DNA from: Babylonia areolata
Lineage: Eukaryota; Mollusca; Gastropoda; Neogastropoda; Buccinidae
Length of the DNA: 64,000 bases
Direction: 5' to 3'
Assembly (NCBI RefSeq): GCF_041734735.1
Contig: NC_134880.1
Location: 29,213,451-29,277,450, forward strand
Every line of letters starts with the position of its first letter. The first letter of the stretch is position 1. Shown one piece after another: positions 56,276 through 64,000 of the stretch. The notes beneath the pieces were generated by a model that did not search any database, was not told the origin of the DNA, and saw only the letters and a program-made list of their open reading frames with translations. Both the position numbers and the translations under genes were made by a program.

Positions 56276-58770
56276 CCACTCACAAGCACGCTCAAGTTTA
56301 CTTAATTCATTTGGTGTTGAAATTGAGAACATTTGAATGCCAGTCGTTTTCCATTTCCTAGTAAAAAAAAAAAATAAGTGCAAAATACTGAGAGATGTTA
56401 TCAGTTATGACAAATACTTGATTTATGACTTATGTACAGTGTCTTTAGTTTATGTTTTGTGGATAGTAATGAATGTACTGTACATATGTATGGAGATGAA
56501 TGAGGGATATTGGAAGAGTGTCCATGTAAACACATTGTGATACATATGAAGTCATTGTGAGGAAGCAAAGCTTTGAAAACAGATCTGTTTGTACAGCTGA
56601 TGAATGCATGCCAGAATAAATGAAGCCTGTGAAACATTCTTAATGCTTCTGTTTTTTTGTTTTTCATGGACTCCAGACAAGTCAGAAATTCATGAAAACC
56701 AACTTCCTTCTTTCCACTTTTTTTTATATTTTTTTTTTTACATCCCTATGCATCCTTCAAGCCCAAAATGTAAAACTTAGCATTCTGAATGGTGCTTAGT
56801 AATTTTTGCTGGTTTTATTGGTGCTTTTGTATCCTTTGCACATGACTTTCTCCAATTCAGCAAGTCAAAGAGAGTGTTAATGTGCAAAGGACATTGACAG
56901 TCCCTGCAGAATTAATTAATTCTGGAAGTGTAGGTATGATGGTGCAGTCCTTAATGGCTGTATGGATACCAAACACATGGGCAAAAACAGACAATTTTCA
57001 TTTTTTTTGAATACGTGCATTTTTTTCAAACTTGTTTCCCAGTTTAACCCTTTTGTTTCATGGGTGTCATGAAATTAAAGCAATTAAAGAAATCCAAGCC
57101 GAGAGCTGCAACAGAAGAAATAACATGCTAAGAGGGCACAGATATATACATACATGTGTGTGCATGCACACAAATACAGAGACAGACGATAGACGTACAG
57201 AGGTTAAAAGAAAGGAGGTGGAAAAGTGGCAGACAAACCATAAAGTGTAGAGGTGTACATCAGAAATTCAGGTTCTTTTAATTTTGTCTTTGTTATGCCG
57301 GAAAAAAACAGACTGCATTTATGCAGTGTACATCAAAACTGACATTTTTTTTTTTCTAGGTATCTCACAGGTTGAGAAATATTGACAAATTTGAACATAA
57401 CTATGCCTACTCGTGGAATTTTGTCAACCATGGAAATACAAGTGACATAGGCATACCTGCACACAGTTCACCCCCACACACAATGACACAACCGCATGCA
57501 TGCACACACACACACACACTCACACACATGCAGATGCACACACACATAGTACTACATTGTAAAATACTTAACCAAAAGCATTATATGTAATTCTATTGGA
57601 GTGTCACTTTCATGATTTGTCTTATTTTGAATGCTGCATTTAACTGCTGGACAACAAAACAGTTGAAGTTTGGAACACGTATCAGGTACTAAACTTGAAA
57701 CCATGCTATAACGTTAGAACTGCTTCTGGCAGCGTCACATGAGAAACTAACTGCAAGAAGATGGCAGCCAGCTGTGGCACAGGCTCGCTATGAAACATTA
57801 AATGTATCGCCACTCCCTCTATCACTCAGTGGGTTTGATCCCGCTTTTTACAACTCCTACAACTGCCTCTCCATGGTGAAAAACGTGCTTTTTAAGTTGT
57901 ATGATTTCACCAACCACCACCCTTGAAAGGCAACGGGATGTCACCCGTTTTTTACACCCCAACTGATCCAGCACACCCATGCTCTCTCACTCAAATACAG
58001 AGTGGAGACAAGAACTCAACTTCATCAAAACAGGTTACCGATTGATTTTCACTGATTTAGGGATTTTACACTGTTATGGTTTGTTTTTATTCACTGCCAT
58101 GAAACAAGTCAACATATTTTAATGGATTTGGATTGATAATGCGTATTACTTGGATTCATAATGAGCAGAGTGGAAAAGTAAAGCCACTGAAAAGGCATTA
58201 ACTTTAAGGATGGGGTAGACAAAGAAGAAGAAGAAAAAAATATATGTAATTACAAACGGCAATCAATATAGATTTACAGGAAAATATGTGCTGTGCATGA
58301 TATCACAGGGAAACGGTATGCGGTTCATATCACAGAGTGCTTTGCAAGTCATTGGAAACAGCAAAACAGAATAGCAGTTAATTTTCTTTGCTTCTGAAGC
58401 AACTGACCATGTTTAGTTTCCTGTGAAATTTCACCCATTGAGGCAACATGCATATTCTGTGGTTGTGTGTGTGTGTGTATGTGTACAAGCAAGCGTGCGT
58501 ACGTGTGTACATGTATTTGTCATTTTCACATGTGTACACATACACGTTACCAATCACAAACTGTTCCACCCAGACTGGTCAGCTGAAGCTAATTCTTCTT
58601 TACTCTGTGCTCCAGAATCTGTCTGCATGTTATGATAGGGCAGTATGTATATATATATATATAATTACTACATCGCTGATGCAGACGGTCAAAGTATATA
58701 ATTATGTCTTTCATGTAGTCAGAAGTCATATACAACACAATTTGACTCGTACCATAAAATTAGTCGTTCT

Positions 58771-58885
58771 GTTAAACACACACACACATGCGCGTGCGTT
58801 CACACACCCACATGCGCGCGCGCGCTCACACACACACACACACATGCGCGCGCGCGCTCACACACACACACACACACACACAAAT
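58771..58885 (+). repeat. CA/CGCG compound microsatellite
   Basis: (CA)n blocks separated by two copies of ATGCGCGCGCGCTCA; alternating purine-pyrimidine sequence that could adopt Z-DNA. Confidence 0.9.
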
Positions 58886-59916
58886 CGTCCAGCCACTGTG
58901 GTAAACGAGAGAGATCAAGTTTAGGCATGGTCAGCAACAGACCGTTGTACACCCTCAAATTAAAAACAAACAAATACACACATGAGAATGTCAGTTCCAC
59001 ACCGTTTGTCATCACCTTACACTGATAACCGTACAAGTAGTGTCACTTTGTTTCAAAATGCACTTCCCATTCACGTCACATCCGAAAAGCCTAGATCAAT
59101 ATGAATGAAAGTCAGAACTGGAGATTATATACATCAGTACAACAATATTAATAGGTCATAAATGTTTACAGTGTTGAATAATCAAGTACAGAGACGCCAT
59201 CCTTGATATGTGCAAAGGTCGATATAACTAAAAAAATAAAATAAAAAATAAAAAAAATCACCAAAACACCACTGATATCGTTCTTCTCACACACTGTCCG
59301 CAACTTGTGCAGGCTGCATATTGCGGTATTTCCTTTTGATTCGTGCTTTTTGTCACTCGAGTATTTAAAACTCGATAACCCACAATATGGGCAGCTCAGA
59401 TCATTTCACCGAAGAAGTTGCTGTATAGCAAAGACAATACGAACATAAATATGAATAAATTACTGTAACAACAACACTAGCATTCAGTTGACTTTTTAGT
59501 TCATAGCACAAACTGGACTTAAAAAACAACGTTAAACCCAATTTTGTTCAACCTTCTTCTTTCATGTCGTGATTGCTCTTCCTTCTTAACCTTTTCATGA
59601 GGATGTTTTTCTCCTTTATGTTTGCTCACTTTATTCATTCTAATATTGTCACACACACACACACACACAAATGTGTGCATATTAATTTTGGTTGAGTATG
59701 CTATGTATGTTTCAAATTTCATTCGTTCCCACCCGTCACTACGCTGAGGTAGTCGGTAATAACGTTCATGTACTTTAATTAACTAGTCCGTTATTGCTCC
59801 TCCGCCTATACCCAAATGACCTGTTGCTATTTACACTGCTTTGTCTGATAACTACAATGACGATTCGCACATTTCTGAAAGCTAGAAAGAGGGAGAAAGA
59901 GACAGATGATGGTGTT

Positions 59917-59946
59917 ATATATATATATATACATATATATATATAC

Positions 59947-59981
<35 letters not shown>
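59917..59981 (+). repeat. (TA)n(GT)n microsatellite
   Basis: TATATA blocks followed by about 18 GT units. Confidence 0.95.
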
Positions 59982-59987
<6 letters not shown>

Positions 59988-60254
59988 CTTTTTATCGGAC
60001 GGAGATTTAACGGCTATTCTATATTTTTCTTCTTATGATTATATTCAATTCTTCTTTTGTGGAAATACCTATTGTGCTGGTTCAGAAATTCCTGCAATGA
60101 TAGACAGGGACAGAGAAAAAGACAGAGACTGACAGACAGAGAGAGAGAGAGTAATGCCAGGCGACAAACGTGGGATCACACTGTATAGGCTGCAGACAAG
60201 ACGGGCCATGCCCCTATCACTCCCTCCAGGCGCTGAAGATTGGTGGTGTGTCAG

Positions 60255-60560
60255 CAGAATGGTGGTCTTTCAGGAAAGAAAGAAGATCCGTCAGACATAA
60301 AGGTGGTCTGTCAGACATAAAATGTGGTCGGTCAGGAAAGAAAGATGGTCCGTCAGAAGAAAGTTGGTCCGTCAGAAGAAAGTTGGTCTGTCAGAGGAAA
60401 GGCAGTCCGTCAGAGGAAAGTTGGTCTGTCAGAGGAAAGTTGGTTTTTCCTTGGTCTGTCAGAGGAAAGTTGGTCTGTCAGAGGAAAGTTGGTCTGTCAG
60501 AGGAAAGTTGGTCTGTCAGAGGAAAGTTGGTCTGTCAGAGGAAAGGCAGTCCGTCAGACA
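60255..60560 (-). repeat. 19-bp pyrimidine-CAG minisatellite beside the minus-strand gene
   Basis: About 15 units. On the - strand each reads CTTTCCTCTGACAGACCAA, a pyrimidine run ending in CAG, like a 3' splice site. It begins about 35 bp past the stop codon of the minus-strand gene, so it lies in its 3' UTR or just beyond. Frames stay open because 3 x 19 = 57. Confidence 0.85.
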
Positions 60561-60594
60561 CACAGTGGCCACCAACATATGGGCCAACCAGGCG

Positions 60595-61939
60595 TCACTC
60601 CGTCCAGGCGTTGGCCAGCGGCTCCACCTCCCGGTGCTTGAGGACCTGAAAGAGGCGCATGGTGTCTGTGGCCAGCGTGTTGATGCCCGACAGGTCGATC
60701 CTCTCGTCGGGCACCCGCAGGTAGCGACACTTGCTCATGTCCCGCCACAGCCCCATCAGCCGCTCCTTGTAGTCCTGCTCTGGCAGGTACGTCGGTCGGG
60801 CGTTAAACTCCACCCGCCTCCGCCTGAAGAGAGCGCCACTCAAAGCGTCCACCCCCTCACCACCACCGCCACCGCCGCCGCCTCCTTGACCCTTGGCCTT
60901 GTCCAAAACGGGTCGGGTCATCGGGGTCAGTGGAGGGTTGTCCTTGAGGTACTGGTCAATGTCTCGCAGGAACCTGTCTTTCCGCCGGCTGATGACCGCC
61001 GCCCGGTACTGCTCTTCCTCCAGCAGTTCCGCCCTCCGCTCAGCGAATAGGTCCTCTCCCAGGTCGTCCACCAGGTCGTCCTGCACGCTCAGGAAGGAGG
61101 AGGTCCTGTCGTGGTGGGACCTGGGCGTGGCCACACTGACTCCACCCCCCTCCCTGACGCCGTCCTCGCGTTCACGCGCTTCCTTCTCTGTGGCCACGTG
61201 CGAGGAGAAGGGCGCGTGAGAGTGGGAGTGGGAGGTAGTGGTCCGGGAGTGGGAGGTGGCGGCGGAGGACCTTCTGGTCCTGTCCCCGTCTTTGTTTCTG
61301 TGACCGTTCACCGTGATCACGGGGCTGGGCTTCCTGCCCTGCTGGGGGCCGTCCGCGGGGTGCTTGTGGGCCTGGTGCGGGGAGGGCGTGGACCCTTTGG
61401 AGTGCTGAGAGTCCATGGACGAGGAGGAGGAAGTGCCGTTCTGCTGGACCTGGGTCTGAGCAGGGGATGGTCTCGTCAGGCCTCGCGACCCCGGCCTCTC
61501 CGAGGCGGTACCTGCACAGAGTTTGTTGTTGTTCCCGTTCGGCTTGGTTGTCTCTGAGAGTTTAGGGCTGACAGCCGCACCGGCAGAGTGTCCTTCCGCT
61601 CCCCTGTGAGCACTGAGTGCTGTGCTGGGTCTGGACGAGCCTCCCACAGCCACACTGGCAGACCCTGGCCGGCAGCCTGCAGGGGGTGGGGGCACGTCCA
61701 CGAACACCCCGGTCACAGAGTTGCTGCGTTTCAGGATCCCCGGGGGCGGGGCCAAGCCTCCGTTGTGGTCGGGTAGGTTGACCCTGGGTTGGGCGCTTTT
61801 GGCTCGGAGCTGTCGGGCCGGGGTGGTCCGGTGGGAAGAGTTGAGTCTGCGGGCGGCGGCGGCGATCTTGATGGCGGAGCCTAGACTGACTGCGGGGTAC
61901 ATGGGCTGGAGCTTGCCCTCTGCCTCCAGCTGTCTGAGT
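60595..61939 (-). CDS. Unrecognised protein, terminal coding exon (448 codons including stop)
   Basis: Acceptor TGTGTTGCAG|ACTCAG on the - strand. It begins LRQLEAEGKLQPMYPAVSLG, then SAIKIAAAARRLN. The middle is a long low-complexity Ser/Thr/Pro/Gly/His-rich region with basic patches. The C-terminus looks folded and conserved: SFLSVQDDLVDDLGEDLFAE, ERRAELLEEEQYRAAVISRR, KDRFLRDIDQYLKDNPPLT, a Gly run, RRRRVEFNARPTYLPEQDYK, ERLMGLWRDMSKCRYLRV and ERIDLSGINTLATD, stop at 60595. No enzyme motif, signal peptide or membrane segment. GC-rich third positions contrast with the flanking AT-rich DNA, which supports a real gene. I do not recognise the family. Confidence 0.8.
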
Positions 61940-62374
61940 CTGCAACACAAAAACATCATGTAGGTAGGTGACGATACTGCATTTGCAGCTGGGGATGACA
62001 GCAGGAGAAGGAGACAGAGGAGGAGGAGGGGGAGAAAGAAAAAGAAGGAGGAGGAGGGGGACTAGTGAAGAGAAGAAAATTAGAAGATATGAAGTAAATA
62101 CCTATCCAGTGACCCCCCGCACCCCCGGCCCCACCCCCAAGAAAAAAACAACAACAAACAACAAAAAAAGTCACCCCGAACTCCCCCCACTATTTCTTCT
62201 TCCCATCCCATCCTTCCCCCCACCCCACGCCCCCACCACCCACCCACCCACCATCCTCATTCACCACCCCACCAAACCCCACCCACCCTAAAGACGCTAA
62301 TATCTCAGGAAATTCTAGTGTCTATGCCCAACCAACCCCACCCCCCCTCCTCCCCTTCCCCTCCCCCAACTCAC

Positions 62375-62613
62375 TCATGAATCTCGTCAGGCTCGAGGTG
62401 GGACTTGATCCGGGAGACCCTGTCCTTCATCTGGCGGAAGTGGACCTTGACGGTGCGGTTGTGGAGGTCGAGCAGCTTGAGGGAGTAGGAGGCCTCCAGG
62501 CGGAGCGTGGCCAGAGACTTCTCCAGCACGCGCTGCTCCTTCTGGTTGAAGGCCACGGCCACCACCTCCCTCTCCCGCCTCCGGGACCCCGACATCAGGC
62601 TTTGCTGCTGGCC
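62375..62613 (-). CDS. Unrecognised protein, penultimate exon
   Basis: Acceptor GTCTCTGTCAG|GGCCAG and donor ATGA|GTGAGT on the - strand; phase 2 at the end joins the downstream exon as DEIHE-LRQLEAEGK. Encodes GQQQSLMSGSRRREREVVAV, then FNQKEQRVLEKSLATLRLEA, SYSLKLLDLHNRTVKVHF and QMKDRVSRIKSHLEPDEIH, a mostly helical, probably coiled-coil segment. The clear acceptor suggests upstream exons, possibly beyond the window. Alternatively the Met seven residues in is the start. With the next exon this gives at least 521 residues. Confidence 0.75.
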
Positions 62614-62824
62614 CTGACAGAGACAGAAAAAAACAACAACTGTGAATAAAGAGATGAAGGAAGGGTGCGATATGGTTGAAAGACCAAAACAATAAATGAA
62701 TAAATAAATAATAAAATTAATGAATAAAGATAGAAAGGAAGAAGAAAAAAGGCCCGACCTGGTTGAAAGACCAAAACAATAGATAGGTAAATAAATAAAT
62801 TTATCAATTAATTATTTATTAATC

Positions 62825-62829
<5 letters not shown>

Positions 62830-62876
<47 letters not shown>
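62830..62876 (+). repeat. (TA)n(GT)n microsatellite
   Basis: About 15 TA units then 8 GT units, upstream of the penultimate exon of the minus-strand gene. Confidence 0.95.
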
Positions 62877-63099
62877 AAAATAAGCAAACAAACAAACAAA
62901 TAACTAAACTGACTAACTAACTGAATGAATAAATTAAACGCCCGAACTGGCTGAAAGAGGATGACATGAAAAATATATCAATACATCTATCGGTGTTCAG
63001 AAAATTAATAGTAAGCAAAAAGACTAGGAAATCGATTATATAAAAAATAAGATAAAAAAAGAAAGAAAAGAAAGTCGGAACTAGATGAAGTAAGATAAC

Positions 63100-64000
63100 A
63101 TGAAAAGAACAGTATGTTGGTGCTCAGAAAATTAGTTGGAAACAGAAAAAGACATAGAAACAGAAAACAACACTATTAAGTATAGAAATTGGATAAACAA
63201 GGGAATATATTGCACTGCACACTTCGTAAACGATGATGGAAATTTTCTTGCACACAACGAATTTAACAGAAAATATAGAATTAATGCACATTTTTTAAAG
63301 TTTCAATGGACGTTTACAAGCCATTAAGAAGTACGTATATATACAGAAACAGAATTAAACATATCAGAAAACACAACGCACGATATTCCCTCAGCGTTAA
63401 AAATTATATACTCTGTACCTAAAGGAACCAGGCCACAATACGATATTTTATTATCTGACAATAAGCTTCCCGACGGCTGTCTAAAGTGGTCTGAAAAACT
63501 AGGAGTAGATATTTCGTGGAAAAAAGTGTTTGATAATATACAGAAAATAGATGACATAAAAACTTAAATGGTTACAATTACGTATAGTACACAGAATTAT
63601 TGGAACGAAAGTTATTCTGAAAGAAATGGGACTAGTAAATGACAATCATTGTGACTTCTGTATGGAAGCAAAGGATAATATTGAACACATATTCTGGAGA
63701 TGTAATAGCGCAAAACAATTTTGGCGAAACTTCGAAAAGCTGTTAAAAGAAAAAAAAAGTACAGTATGTACAAACATAAGAATAACAGAAAATATAATAT
63801 TATTTAGTATAGCTGAAAATATGCTCACAAAGTCAGTGTCTGACTTTTTAAATGTATAAATTATTTACAGGTGCAAAATGGAAAAGAGCACACCGAACCT
63901 ACCTTCTTTTAAAAGCTACCTATTTTCGCGATACCAAATTGAAGAAAATAACGCAAGAATGGCATGGACATTAAATGACTTTGAAATAAAATGGTTACCC
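63100..64000 (+). mobile_element. 3' part of an L1/Tx1-like LINE, running off the window
   Basis: RNWINKGIYCTAHFVNDDGN (63190-63245) and HCDFCMEAKDNIEHIFWRCN (63650-63705) match the C-terminal region of L1/Tx1-clade ORF2, with its Cys/His cluster C-x2-C-x8-H-x4-C. KWKRAHRTYLLL near 63880 continues in another frame. The RT core is absent upstream, so the copy is 5' truncated. It continues past 64000. Confidence 0.7.

Larger units (their letters stand above)
53956..60250. other. Region downstream of GCP4, no gene supported
   Basis: Should include the GCP4 3' UTR. AATAAA at 55322 and 56615 are possible polyadenylation signals. It contains one SINE (55845-56275), microsatellites, and a promoter-like patch at 54700-54820. 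Short open frames (for example 54839-55105) show no similarity I recognise. Confidence 0.5.

Noticed and set aside
61111-61557. GC-rich + strand open frames opposite the minus-strand gene
   Set aside because: Shadows caused by high GC. The splice sites and phase support the - strand.
1-64000. LTR retroelements, Polintons or other virus-derived elements
   Set aside because: No long terminal repeats, gag/protease/integrase, capsid or protein-primed polymerase pieces seen; all reverse transcriptases found are of LINE type.

Overview
This is eukaryotic nuclear DNA, rich in introns, microsatellites and retroposons. It most likely comes from a gastropod mollusc, probably a caenogastropod. The protein-coding content is animal-type, I recognise several of the SINE families from memory as molluscan, and an N-RAG-type transposon has been described from a sea slug. 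The species call is inference; no database was searched.

The backbone is one host gene, gamma-tubulin complex component 4 (TUBGCP4/GCP4), on the + strand. I could place all 15 coding exons from 13558 to 53955. All introns are GT-AG, all phases agree, and the exons sum to 668 codons plus stop, one residue longer than human GCP4 as I recall it. An intact tRNA-Lys(CUU) gene lies 630 bp upstream of its start codon. A second host gene on the - strand (60595 to at least 62613) has two visible exons and is not recognised. The rest is mobile or repetitive.

Layout: 1-1030 microsatellites; about 1030-3455 a 5'-truncated LINE (-); about 4590-10249 a near full-length relative (+) whose ORF1 carries a 2A-like peptide; 12856-12928 tRNA-Lys; 13558-53955 GCP4. 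Intron 1 holds two further CR1/L2-type LINEs. Intron 4 holds a piggyBac MITE. Intron 6 holds an apparently intact 4296-bp RAG1-like DNA transposon. Intron 7 holds a decayed relative of it. Introns 2, 10, 11, 12 and 13 hold SINEs, an internally deleted piggyBac and several minisatellites. 53956-60240 has a SINE but no gene I can support. 63100-64000 is the 3' part of an L1/Tx1-like LINE that runs off the window.

Two things stand out. First, the RAG1-like transposon (26705-31000) encodes 931 residues that combine a RAG1-N-type zinc region with a RAG1-core-type catalytic region: two Asp, C-x2-C, H-x4-H and a Glu, with two spacings identical to vertebrate RAG1. Its CAC-starting ends share an inner ATTTAGTT block that sits 11 bp further in on one side, which recalls the 12/23 asymmetry of recombination signal sequences. 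Second, GCP4 has expanded tandem arrays seeded on its own splice junctions. The unit in intron 11 contains the acceptor and first codons of exon 12. Intron 13 starts with five copies of the exon 13 donor and ends with dozens of copies of the exon 14 acceptor plus its first four codons. The 33-bp array of intron 6 runs into the exon 7 acceptor. Splicing must pick the true site out of many near-identical decoys.

No LTR retroelement, Polinton, other virus-derived element or CRISPR array was seen.
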